A DNA stretch of 64,000 nt from Acinetobacter baumannii (lineage in GTDB: Bacteria; Pseudomonadota; Gammaproteobacteria; Pseudomonadales; Moraxellaceae): the NCBI RefSeq assembly GCF_016508585.1, contig NZ_JADVOP010000015.1:30806-94805 (forward strand). Reading direction: 5' to 3'. The notes beneath the pieces were generated by a model. It was not told where the DNA came from, did not search any database, and saw only the letters and a program-made list of their open reading frames with translations. This document shows positions 1-8,600 of the stretch, piece by piece (position 1 is the stretch's first letter; every line of letters begins with the position of its first letter). Both the position numbers and the translations under genes were made by a program.

Positions 1-2
1 CT

Positions 3-1004
3 GATGTGCCTATCATTGCTGGACTCTTTTATGGAATCAAGCCTGCGGTAGTTGCTATCGTTTTTCACGCGACTTATCGGATAGGTAGTCGATCATTAAA
101 GAATAAGTTCTTATGGGGGATTGCTGCACTTGCATTCATCGCAATCTTTGCATTTAACTTACCTTTTCCGCTGATCGTTTTCGCTGCTGCTGCCATTGGT
201 TATTTTGCCAGTAAGAAATATCCAACCCTATTTGCAGGTGGTGGTTCACACCAACAAAGTAAAAAAGATTATGGCCCCGCTATCATCGATGATGATACAC
301 CTACACCAGCACATGCTGTTTTTAGCTGGAAACATCTTGGGAAAATAATTTTAATAGGTGCAGTTTTATGGTTTACCCCAATCCTAGGTCTAAGCCTAAC
401 TCTGGGATGGGATCATTCGTATACCCAAATGGCATGGTTCTTTACCAAAGCAGCACTCCTAACCTTTGGGGGAGCATATGCGGTATTGCCTTATGTATAT
501 CAAGGTGCAGTCAATTTTTATGGTTGGTTGAGCCCAACTCAGATGATTGATGGCCTCGCACTAGGTGAAAGTACCCCAGGTCCTCTGATTATGGTGGTTG
601 CATTTGTTGGTTTCTTAGGTGGCTTTAATCATGCATTACTCGGAAATGAACATTTATTCTTGGCTGGGGCAATTGGTGCCATCATAGTTACTTGGTTTAC
701 ATTCCTCTTTTCTTTCATTTTTATTCTTGCTGGCGCCCCGATTATCGAATCGACTCATAATGAATTAAAATTTACCGCCCCGTTAACAGCAATCACTGCC
801 GCTGTTGTTGGCGTAATTTTAAATCTTGCACTTTTCTTTGGTTATCATGTCATGTGGCCACACGGATTCAGCCATCCTTTCAATTATGAAGCTGCTTTCA
901 TCGCAATTGCTGCATTTATTGCCTTATTTCATTTCGAGGTTAAAGTAATGTATGTCATTCTAGCTTCAGCACTATGCGGTTTAATTCTATATATTGGCGC
1001 ATAA
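3..1004 (+). CDS. chrA: Chromate transporter ChrA, 5'-truncated by window edge
   Basis: Membrane transporter of the CHR family, which exports chromate from the cytoplasm. The frame is already open at the first bases, so the N-terminal part, with the first of the two family motifs, lies outside the window. What is visible is the end of the N-terminal half, a hydrophilic linker around residues 80-105, and a complete C-terminal half. That half contains FTKAALLTFGGAYAVLPYV and the GESTPGP motif typical of ChrA, then four to five hydrophobic segments. A hairpin follows the stop. Its position beside other metal-resistance genes fits a role in oxyanion resistance. The family assignment is secure; the real start is not visible. 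Confidence 0.9.
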   Translation, partial: DVPIIAGLFYGIKPAVVAIVFHATYRIGSRSLKNKFLWGIAALAFIAIFAFNLPFPLIVFAAAAIGYFASKKYPTLFAGGGSHQQSKKDYGPAIIDDDTPTPAHAVFSWKHLGKIILIGAVLWFTPILGLSLTLGWDHSYTQMAWFFTKAALLTFGGAYAVLPYVYQGAVNFYGWLSPTQMIDGLALGESTPGPLIMVVAFVGFLGGFNHALLGNEHLFLAGAIGAIIVTWFTFLFSFIFILAGAPIIESTHNELKFTAPLTAITAAVVGVILNLALFFGYHVMWPHGFSHPFNYEAAFIAIAAFIALFHFEVKVMYVILASALCGLILYIGA

Positions 1005-1008
1005 CCCT

Positions 1009-1034
1009 AAGTGGAGCCTTAAACGGCTCCACTT
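1009..1034. terminator. Hairpin between convergent chrA and the CDF exporter
   Basis: A perfect 10-bp stem, AAGTGGAGCC at 1009-1018 with GGCTCCACTT at 1025-1034, and a six-base loop. It lies between the ends of two convergent genes. No clear T-run follows on either side, so termination is inferred from stem strength and position. Confidence 0.6.
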
Positions 1035-1040
1035 GATTCA

Positions 1041-1976
1041 CTAAATAAAATGTATTTCAACACTTGCATGCACAATTTCTTCATGGATAGAGAGTGCTTG
1101 TTTCACTACATCTGGTGTTAAATCTACACCTGTACTCTCTAAGGCCAAGATGCAAGAAAACTTGCCTCTACCAACTTTCCAAACATGTAAATCAGTAATA
1201 TTAACTTGAGGAAACTCTTCAATAACCTCTTTGATTTCTTCAACCACAGGGTGAGACATTTCCGCATCGAGTAGTGTCTTCCCTGTCTCATTTAATAATC
1301 CCCATGACCATCTAGCGACAAGAATAGCTCCAACTACACCTAATAATGCATCTAAGAAACTCCAACCGAAATATTTCCCCGCAAACAATGCAACAATTGC
1401 CAATACAGAAGTCACAGCATCAGCTACTACATGCAGAAACGCCGCCTTTTGATTTAAGTCATGATGGTCGTGGTGATGGTCGTGTTCATGGTGATGATCA
1501 TGCTCGTGGTGATGGTGGTGGCCTCCGTCATGTAATAACCATGCACAAACCAAGTTTACCAATAAACCAACAATTGCAATTGGTATTGCCTCATTGTAAT
1601 GAATATTCACGGGATTCATTAATCGATCAATAGATTGAATACCCATTAAAAGTGCTACAACCATAAGTAAAATAGCACTACTGTACCCTGCTAGAATCTC
1701 AATTTTCCAAGTACCAAAACTAAATCGCTGATCATGAGCATAATGTCGAGCCATTCGATATGCGAAATAAGCTAAGCCGAGAGCAACCATATGTGAACTC
1801 ATATGCCAGCCATCTGCGAGTAAGGCCATCGAATTAAAAATCCACCCCCCAAATATCTCTAGTACCATCATGATTGCTGTAAGAATTGTCGCAATCAGTA
1901 TTTTCTTTTGTGCTAAAGGATTTCCTTCATCGAATTGATGAGAATGACGACGATCTAAGTTACTATGAAGTTGCAT
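1041..1976 (-). CDS. DmeF-like cation diffusion facilitator (Co/Ni/Zn exporter) with His-rich loop
   Basis: Six-helix CDF-family exporter that swaps divalent cations for protons. The chosen start at 1976 (311 aa) has GGAAAG nine bases upstream. A start 19 codons further up is possible but would overlap the divergent regulator and its operator. Seen: the helix-2 metal site LLADGWHMSSH (Asp55, His58, His62) in the DmeF-style arrangement, the second site HVVADAV (His182, Asp186), and a very His-rich loop at about 152-172 between helices 4 and 5. A soluble C-terminal dimerisation domain follows. The neighbouring RcnR/DmeR-type regulator is divergent, the layout of known dmeRF pairs. Cobalt and nickel are therefore the likeliest substrates, although CDF specificity cannot be read with certainty. 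Confidence 0.85.
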   Translation of the reverse strand: MQLHSNLDRRHSHQFDEGNPLAQKKILIATILTAIMMVLEIFGGWIFNSMALLADGWHMSSHMVALGLAYFAYRMARHYAHDQRFSFGTWKIEILAGYSSAILLMVVALLMGIQSIDRLMNPVNIHYNEAIPIAIVGLLVNLVCAWLLHDGGHHHHHEHDHHHEHDHHHDHHDLNQKAAFLHVVADAVTSVLAIVALFAGKYFGWSFLDALLGVVGAILVARWSWGLLNETGKTLLDAEMSHPVVEEIKEVIEEFPQVNITDLHVWKVGRGKFSCILALESTGVDLTPDVVKQALSIHEEIVHASVEIHFI

Positions 1977-1994
1977 AAATTTTATCTTTCCAAG

Positions 1995-2010
1995 ATACTC
2001 CCCCCAGTAT
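1995..2010. promoter_or_regulatory. RcnR/DmeR-type operator (TACT-C6-AGTA)
   Basis: TACT (1996-1999), six C residues (2000-2005) and AGTA (2006-2009) lie inside a slightly longer inverted repeat, ATACT/AGTAT. This closely matches the TACT-G/C-tract-AGTA site known for RcnR-family repressors. It sits between the start of the regulator (2032) and the chosen start of the exporter (1976), so one bound repressor could silence both genes and be released by metal. Confidence 0.75.
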
Positions 2011-2031
2011 ATATTTTTTTTAGGAAAAATC

Positions 2032-2301
2032 ATGTCTCATTTGCATCAAGATAAAAAAATACTTAATCGCATCAAGCGGATTCAAGGACAAGTTACTTCT
2101 GTAGAAAAGTCATTATTATTACCTGAAAGTTCTTGTCTTGAAGTATTACAACAAGTTGCAGCAATTAAAGGTGCTGTTAATGGGTTAATGCAGCAACTTC
2201 TTGAACAACATTTAAGAGAACATGTATTGAAAGGGGATCAAAATTTTGACGAAGAAGAAATGAAACAGTATTTATTATTATTAGATCGTTATTCAAAATG
2301 A
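2032..2301 (+). CDS. RcnR/DmeR-like metal-sensing repressor (CsoR superfamily)
   Basis: 89-aa all-helical DNA-binding regulator of the CsoR/RcnR family. The RcnR metal ligands are at exactly the expected numbers: His3, Cys35, His60 and His64. The family core AAIKGAVNGLMQQLLEQHLREH is spread over residues 43-64. FrmR-type formaldehyde sensors keep Pro2; here residue 2 is Ser and His3 is present, which favours Ni/Co (or Zn) sensing. The gene diverges from the CDF exporter, with an RcnR-type operator between them. It probably represses the exporter and itself until metal binds. A strong hairpin begins at the stop codon. Confidence 0.9.
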   Translation: MSHLHQDKKILNRIKRIQGQVTSVEKSLLLPESSCLEVLQQVAAIKGAVNGLMQQLLEQHLREHVLKGDQNFDEEEMKQYLLLLDRYSK

Positions 2302-2326
2302 GTAGAACAAAATGTTCTACTCATTT
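2296..2326. terminator. 14-bp hairpin between convergent rcnR-like and YHYH genes
   Basis: AAATGAGTAGAACA (2296-2309) pairs perfectly with 2313-2326 around a three-base AAA loop. It overlaps the rcnR-like stop codon and lies just beyond the stop of the small minus-strand gene, so it can serve both. On the minus strand it is followed by TTTT. Confidence 0.75.
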
Positions 2327-2332
2327 CTATCA

Positions 2333-2458
2333 TTAGTGGCAGTGACGATCCCCTGTCTTGCTATTCGTGTGGCAGCCTGAAGAATCAGTACCACCTGAAT
2401 GAGCAAAAGCATTTGTTACCGCAAGCCCCATTAAACATACCAAGATTAGTTTTTTCAT
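2333..2458 (-). CDS. YHYH-type mini-protein, secreted, 41 aa
   Basis: Start ATG at 2458 is preceded by AAAGGGGA, a strong ribosome site. The 41-residue product has a signal peptide (MKKLILVCLMGLAVTNAFA) and then about 21 residues of mature chain, HSGGTDSSGCHTNSKTG followed by a DRHCH ending. The Gly-Cys-His...Lys-Thr-Gly...His-Cys-His pattern is that of the YHYH domain found in many small secreted or envelope proteins. His and Cys make up about a quarter of the mature peptide, so metal binding is plausible. It lies inside a metal-resistance cluster and runs in the same direction as the efflux genes. Its function is unknown; a periplasmic metal buffer is an inference. Confidence 0.75.
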   Translation of the reverse strand: MKKLILVCLMGLAVTNAFAHSGGTDSSGCHTNSKTGDRHCH

Positions 2459-2549
2459 GTTGTTCCCCTTTTTTATTGAATAATAAAACAAGATTAGAAT
2501 TGTACAACAAATAAACGGAATCTTTCTAAGTCATTAGTCGAAAAAAGAA

Positions 2550-3857
2550 TTATTTAGGCCACTTTTCATGATAGTCATCAATAACATATTCATGGACGTG
2601 TACTCCATTGATTCGATGCTGCTTCAAATGCTCATGATCTGGAGATAAATCATCATGACTGTGTGGTAAAAGAGCCTCATCCTGTGATGGCCACAAACGC
2701 ATTGCAAGTAATAAAGAAATCGTTGCAATCACTGCCATCGGTATAAAAGTTTGTAATGTTCCTATGTTAGTACTGAGCCATCCAACCAAGGGATAAGTCA
2801 CTAACCAGCAAGCATGTGAAAACGCAAATTGCGCTGCGAATAAAGAAGTCCTATTCTCACTCGATGCAGATTTTCGAATCAAACGGCCTGTAGGTGTTTG
2901 TGAAACAGAATATCCAATACCAAGCACAAACCAAAGTGCAAGCAAACCATTATAAGATGTAATGAAATAACCACTTAACAGCCCAATTACAAGAATTGTT
3001 GTTCCCGTCAACATCACTGATCGATCTGGGAACTTATCCAATATCTTAGGCAAAATGAAAGCCGAAAGCATTGAACCAAATCCAAATAAACCAAAAGCCC
3101 AAGTAGTCGCATTTTCAGTTAGCTTAAATGTCGATTGAACCAATACCACGGTATTTACAATCACTACAGCGCTTGCTGACGCAATTGCTAAATTGAGAGC
3201 AAGCAATGCTTTAAGTCTAGGCGTATTAAAATAAATTTTAGCTCCCTGCTTAATACGGCTATAAACACCTTTAAACGCAGGTACTTTTGCAACTGGTAAT
3301 TTCGCACTTACCACAAACAAAGCCGAACCGATAAAACCTAATACTGTTCCTAAAAACAGATTATGGTAGCTCATGACAGTGAGTAAGAAACCTGCCAGCA
3401 TTGGACTGATAATATTTTCCAAATCATAGGCTAAGCGAGACAATGACAAAGCATTGGTATAGTCTTTTTCTTCTGGAAGAACATCTGGAATCATTGCCTG
3501 AAATGTTGGTGTAAATGCAGCAGAAGCGGATTGCAAAATAAAAATGAGAATATAAATTTGCCAAATTTGCGTCACAAACGGTAGACACAATGCTGTTAAT
3601 GCTCGAATAACATCTAGTCCAACCAATACTTGTTTTCTTGGTAATCTCTCAGCAAATGCAGATGCTATAGGTGCTACACCGATATAAGCAATCATCTTAA
3701 TTGCCAATGCAATACCGAGAACTTGGGCTGCTTCTCCCTTTGCAATATCGTAGGCCTGTAAAGCTAGGGCGATTGTGATTAACCCCGTTCCGATTAGTGC
3801 TATTACTTGGGCCAAAAACAAATGCCGATATGTTGTGTTTTTTAGTACTTCTAGCAT
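2550..3857 (-). CDS. MFS exporter with His-rich C-terminus (NreB-like)
   Basis: 435-aa major facilitator transporter with about 12 hydrophobic segments and an MFS loop motif (FAERLPRKQ, around residue 70). The cytoplasmic tail after about residue 395 is rich in His and Asp (HSHDDLSPDHEH, then HVHEY and YHEK). NreB nickel exporters have such a tail, and the gene sits among Ni/Co/Zn resistance genes, so export of a divalent metal is the best guess. The start at 3857 has AAGGA upstream. It is separated from the upstream operon genes by a 15-bp hairpin. MFS membership is sure; the nickel role is inferred. Confidence 0.8.
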   Translation of the reverse strand: MLEVLKNTTYRHLFLAQVIALIGTGLITIALALQAYDIAKGEAAQVLGIALAIKMIAYIGVAPIASAFAERLPRKQVLVGLDVIRALTALCLPFVTQIWQIYILIFILQSASAAFTPTFQAMIPDVLPEEKDYTNALSLSRLAYDLENIISPMLAGFLLTVMSYHNLFLGTVLGFIGSALFVVSAKLPVAKVPAFKGVYSRIKQGAKIYFNTPRLKALLALNLAIASASAVVIVNTVVLVQSTFKLTENATTWAFGLFGFGSMLSAFILPKILDKFPDRSVMLTGTTILVIGLLSGYFITSYNGLLALWFVLGIGYSVSQTPTGRLIRKSASSENRTSLFAAQFAFSHACWLVTYPLVGWLSTNIGTLQTFIPMAVIATISLLLAMRLWPSQDEALLPHSHDDLSPDHEHLKQHRINGVHVHEYVIDDYHEKWPK

Positions 3858-3896
3858 CTTATGGATTCCTTTTAGAACCTGACTTCTTTAGCAATT

Positions 3897-3929
3897 CAAT
3901 CTCCTTGGAATAATATTCCAAGGAGATTG
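3897..3929. terminator. 15-bp perfect hairpin upstream of the MFS gene
   Basis: CAATCTCCTTGGAAT (3897-3911) and its complement (3915-3929) are separated by three bases. It lies directly after the minus-strand gene ending at 3938 and before the MFS gene starting at 3857. There is no T-run after it, so it may be an intercistronic processing or partial termination hairpin. Confidence 0.5.
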
Positions 3930-3937
3930 ATCAAAAC

Positions 3938-4576
3938 TTAAAAGACTTTCTTCATTTCACTAAACTGCCCTTCTACAAGTAGAGTTACAGTCACTGGATT
4001 TTCAGTACGGTTACGCCAGAACCAACCATGTTTGCCATCAAAAGCTGCCTTTAAGACGCCCTGCTGAGTTGTCTCATTCTTTCCTTTGCCATAGCCATGA
4101 TAGAACCCTTTAGGAGCATTCACTGGATCACCATGAGTATCATAGTTAAGACCGCCTCCTACTGCTTTCCAATCAAAGTTGACACTTGCACTTTGTGGCA
4201 TTGTCAGTTTCACTTCGGTTGCTTGGCCCGGTTTAAGCTCAATACTAATGCTCTCTTTATTAATAGCAGGCATAATCATTTGAGCATTATCAGCTGCCGT
4301 TTGAGTCGAAGTTTCTACTGATATTTGTTCAACACTATTCACTGCCTGTGCAGCATTGATACCATTTTCTGACTCTTCAGCTAGTGATTGTTTGATTTCT
4401 CCCATTTTCGTTAAACCAAGCACTTTACCCATACCTGTCGGATCAATTGCATACTCCGCAGGCATGACACAGGTAACTAGCACAACAACGGCACTTACGG
4501 CAGCAATTGCTGTTGATTTAATTAACTTTTTTGATGAAGGTAATTCGATATCTTTTGGAATTTCAGAGTTATACAT
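3938..4576 (-). CDS. Single-pass transmembrane anchor protein of a metal efflux cluster
   Basis: 212 aa. A cytoplasmic N-terminus of about 20 residues is followed by one membrane helix (about 22-40, IAAVSAVVVLVTCVMP) and a periplasmic region. The periplasmic part has a Gln/Ser-rich linker and a compact C-terminal domain from about residue 100. That domain contains FDWKAVGGGLNYDTHGD and GKHGWFWRN. Proteins of this build are annotated as transmembrane anchor proteins next to CzcCBA/HupE genes in Acinetobacter and relatives. Their biochemical role is not known. It follows the HupE-like gene after 11-24 bases, so it is almost surely co-transcribed with it. Confidence 0.6.
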   Translation of the reverse strand: MYNSEIPKDIELPSSKKLIKSTAIAAVSAVVVLVTCVMPAEYAIDPTGMGKVLGLTKMGEIKQSLAEESENGINAAQAVNSVEQISVETSTQTAADNAQMIMPAINKESISIELKPGQATEVKLTMPQSASVNFDWKAVGGGLNYDTHGDPVNAPKGFYHGYGKGKNETTQQGVLKAAFDGKHGWFWRNRTENPVTVTLLVEGQFSEMKKVF

Positions 4577-4587
4577 AATTTAGATCC

Positions 4588-5301
4588 TTATTGAGTAATG
4601 AAGCCAGTAAGTTGATAGCCAACAAGCAAAAAACCGAGGAACATGAGGAAGACATTGCTTTGATAAGCTGTTTTAAAGAAATAAGGTGTCTTTCTCCAAA
4701 ACGTCATTAATAACAAGATGATGCACAGAGCCATAAACTGACCTAATTCAACCCCAATATTGAATGAGATTAAATTTGCCAACAGTCCATCACTCGGAAC
4801 TTCATATTCCTGAATTTTTACTGCGAGTCCAAAACCATGAATCAGACCAAAAATTAAAGTCGCGATTTTCGTGTTTGGTTGAAAACCAAACCAACGTTGA
4901 TAAGCCCCCAAGTTATCAAGAGCCTTATAAACAATTGAAAAACCAATGATTGCATCAATGATGTAGGCGTTTATCGAGATGTTGTAATAAACACCTACCA
5001 GCATCGTAATCGAATGCCCAAGTGCAAATAGGCTGACGTATAAGCCGATATCTTTCATTCGATATAAAAAGAAGATAATGCCAACAAGAAATAATAGATG
5101 GTCATATCCAGTGACCATATGCTTCGCACCCAAATAGATGAATGGAATTACATGAACGCCATAAATTTCTTGAATATAGCCCTTATCACCTTCTGCTACT
5201 CCATGAGCAAAAAGTGTAGGACTTACCAATGTAATGAATAAAGCAAGTAATAGCTTTATGTAAGCACTTAATTTCACAATGTGTGAAGCAATAATTTGCA
5301 T
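4588..5301 (-). CDS. HupE/UreJ-family metal permease
   Basis: Membrane protein with a signal-like N-terminus, about six further helices and the conserved HupE/UreJ features: GYDHLLFLVGIIFF, LGHSITM and IHGFGLA. The His residues of these motifs are typical of family members that move nickel or cobalt. The start at 5301 (237 aa) is preferred because GGAG lies ten bases before this ATG. A TTG three codons earlier overlaps the stop of the upstream gene. It follows a His-rich small protein and the RND pump in one minus-strand run. HupE proteins are usually importers, which is odd inside an efflux operon. Confidence 0.8.
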   Translation of the reverse strand: MQIIASHIVKLSAYIKLLLALFITLVSPTLFAHGVAEGDKGYIQEIYGVHVIPFIYLGAKHMVTGYDHLLFLVGIIFFLYRMKDIGLYVSLFALGHSITMLVGVYYNISINAYIIDAIIGFSIVYKALDNLGAYQRWFGFQPNTKIATLIFGLIHGFGLAVKIQEYEVPSDGLLANLISFNIGVELGQFMALCIILLLMTFWRKTPYFFKTAYQSNVFLMFLGFLLVGYQLTGFITQ

Positions 5302-5306
5302 GTATA

Positions 5307-5678
5307 TCAAACTCCAAAATTTAAAATGAATTGAAAATCCATTAACTTTTTGGGCGGTTTAAAAATACGACTCACCATCAGATAAACATATTCTTTTGAC
5401 CAATCTAGAATCGATATCCCCTTTAAGAGATGGGCTAAAACGGTCGATTTAAGTGCGTCATAGCCAACAAAATGTTCATAGTAATTATCTTGGTGACTAT
5501 GTGAATGTTGTTGGCTTATCTCATGGTGGTGAGAGTGAATTGCATCAATTGAAACGTGTCTCTGAAATTCATTTTCAGTTACATGCTCATTAAAGTGTAA
5601 ACATAAAGCGAGACTGATCATGCAGACTAGCCACATCATCACAAGTTTGCTTTGTTTATCTCGCAATATATTTGTCAT
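5307..5678 (-). CDS. His-rich small membrane/periplasmic protein of the czc operon
   Basis: 123 aa, not recognised as a named family. One hydrophobic stretch near residues 12-27 (MMWLVCMISLALCL) could be a signal anchor. A His-rich stretch follows at about 48-70 (HSHHHEISQQHSHSHQD). The C-terminus is basic and aromatic (IFKPPKKLMDFQFILNFGV). The stop overlaps the region just ahead of the HupE-like start, and the RND gene ends 11 bases upstream, so all three are translated from one message. The His cluster suggests metal binding in the periplasm, which is inference. Confidence 0.6.
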   Translation of the reverse strand: MTNILRDKQSKLVMMWLVCMISLALCLHFNEHVTENEFQRHVSIDAIHSHHHEISQQHSHSHQDNYYEHFVGYDALKSTVLAHLLKGISILDWSKEYVYLMVSRIFKPPKKLMDFQFILNFGV

Positions 5679-5689
5679 TAAAGATGTCC

Positions 5690-8600
5690 CTAAACTACCT
5701 GTTCAGTGGCATCGTTTGATTTTCTTGACCTACCTTGGTTAAACCACACATATAAGGTCGGCAAAATAATCAAAGTAAGTAAAGTCGATGAAATAATCCC
5801 ACCGATAACAACAGTTGCAATCGGGCGCTGAACTTCAGAGCCAATGCCTACGTTTAAGGCCATCGGAATAAAACCTAATGAAGCGACCAAAGCTGTAATC
5901 AACACAGGACGGAGTCTTTCCATTGCACCGTGTTTCACTGCATCAATGACACTTTCACCTTGAATTCTAAGTCGTTGAATGGCTGAGACAAGAACCAAGC
6001 CATTCAGCACAGCAACACCCGATAAGGCAATAAAACCCACAGCCGCAGAAATTGAGAATGGAATATCACGTAGTGCTAAAGCAATCACACCACCTGTTAG
6101 TGCAAATGGCACACCTGTGAAAACCAAGATACTGTTTCTAATATTACCTAAAGCCATATAGATCATGGCAAAGATCAGAATTAAAGCAATCGGTACTACA
6201 ACCATAAGACGATTTGAAGCAGATTCCATTTGCTCAAACGTACCGCCCCAAGTCAACCAATAACCATCTGGTAATTTAAAATCAGCATTCAGCTTAGATT
6301 GTGCTTCTGAAATGTAACTACCAATATCAGTTCCACGAACATTTGCTGTAATGACGATACGACGTTTACCATTTTCGCGAGAAATCTGGTTTGGTCCTTG
6401 AACATTTTTTAACTCGATCAATTCCGATAAAAGAATACTCGAACCATCAGCTAAACTCACAGGAATCTGATAAAGCTTCTCTAGGTCTGTTACCGAGTTT
6501 TGGTCCATGCGTACCACAATGTCGAACTTTCGATCTCCTTCAAACACCTTACCTGCTGTCTCGCCTGTAATTAGACTAGAAACCTGTTTTTGTACATCCT
6601 CTGCATCAAGCCCATAGTTGGCAATCATGTCTTTTTTCAGCTCAACAGAAACCATGGGTAAACCAGACATCTGTTCGACTTTAAGGTCAGCAGTACCATT
6701 GACTCCCTCTAAAATCTTAGCGGCAGCGTTTGCTGATTCAAGTAACTGTTCCAAATCATCACCATAAATTTTTACGGCAACATCTGTTCGGACACCTGAA
6801 ATAAGTTCGTTAAAACGCATTTGAATTGGCTGTGTAAACTCATAATTGTTTCCATATACGCCCTTAGCTACACGTTCAATTTCAGCAACAACCGCAGACT
6901 TTTCCTTATCAGGATTAGGCCACTGACTACGAGGTTTCAGCATGACAAAGTTATCTGCAACGTTAGGTGGAACAGGATCAGTCGCAATTTCAGCAGTCCC
7001 CACTTTGGCAAAAATAGTCTGAACTTCTGGAATTTTCTTAATCTCTTTTTCTAACGCGTATTGCATTTCAATTGCTTGAGTCAACGATGTGCCAGGAATA
7101 CGCAAGGCATGCAGTGCTACATCTCCCTCATCCAAGGAAGGTATAAACTCTGAGCCTAAACGAGTCGAAAGACTTGCACTAAAAACAAAGAAAATAGAGA
7201 CAAAAGCAATTAGCAAATATCTGTGATTTAAAGACCAATCTAAAATTGGGTTATAAAATCTTTTGATGCCATGGACGATTTTTGACTCTTCTTCTTTAAT
7301 TTCACCGGTAGTGACCAATGCCACCATTGCAGGGACAAATGTAATTGAAAGAATCATTGCTGCCACTAAAGCCATAACCACTGTTGCAGCCATTGGTGTA
7401 AACATCTTTCCTTCAACACCAGTCAGAGTCATTACAGGTAGATACACCAAGATAATGATCAATTGACCATAGAGAATCGCTTTGCGGGATTCTTTAGTCG
7501 CCTCAAACACAGTCGTAAAGCGTTCTTGCCTTGTTAAAACTCGCCCTAGCTCTTTTTGTTTAATTGCCAACTTTGCTAAGGAAGCCTCAACAATTACAAC
7601 AGCACCATCTACAATAATCCCGAAGTCTAGTGCTCCAAGACTCATAAGGTTGGCACTAATTTCTTGGTTCACCATACCTGTGATTGTCATCAGCATGGAT
7701 AATGGAATAACTAGAGCTGTAATCAGCGCAGCACGGAAATGACCAAGAAATACAAACAGAACAACGATTACCAGAATCGCACCTTCTAAAAGATTCTTTT
7801 TCACCGTCTGTATCGTTGCATCAACCAAAGTTGTACGGTTATAGACAGCTTTTGCTTCTACACCTTCTGGTAATGATTTTTGAACTTGCTGTAGCTTTTG
7901 ATCTACCGCATGAGCAACATTTCGTGAGTTCTCACCGATAAGCATGAATGCTGTACCCAGTACAATTTCTTGCCCATCTTTAGTTGCGGCACCTGTACGT
8001 AATTCGTGACCAATAGATATTTTGGCAACATCTTTCAATCTGAGGATATAACCATTGCTCGTCGTAATCGGGATATTCTGGATTTGCTCAATCGAGTTAA
8101 TTTGAGAATCAGAACGAATTAAATACTGTTCACCATTTTTCTCAATATACCCCGAGCCTTTATTCATGCTGTTCTTAGAGATAGCCTCTAAAATCACCTT
8201 CTGATCCAGCCCTATGCTACGTAAATAAGCATAATCAGGTTGAACTACAAATTGTTTGAGATAACCACCAATGGTATTGATTTCATTAACACCTTCTACA
8301 TTTCGAAGCTGAGGTTTAATTACCCAGTCTTGTAAGGTACGTAATTCTGTTGGTGAAAGTGGATTAGGATTATTCTTGGCATTTTCAACGGTATACATGA
8401 AGATTTCGCCAAGTCCTGTAGAAACAGGCCCCATAGAAGTTGAAATTCCAACGGGAAGATTTGGTGTCACCCCTTGTAGCTTCTCATTCACTAATTGTCG
8501 GGCAAAATAAATATCCGTCCCTTCTTTGAAAATTGCCGTCACTTGTGACAGGCCATACCGAGAGACTGATCGGGTATAGTCTAAATTTGGAATACCAGCC

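Noticed and set aside
1346..1633. Plus-strand open frame of 95 codons within the CDF gene
   Set aside because: It is the antisense reading of the His-rich loop codons; it has no ribosome site and overlaps a well-supported gene.
4097..4583. Plus-strand frames of 74 and 75 codons opposite the anchor-protein gene
   Set aside because: Shadows of a well-supported minus-strand gene; no independent evidence.
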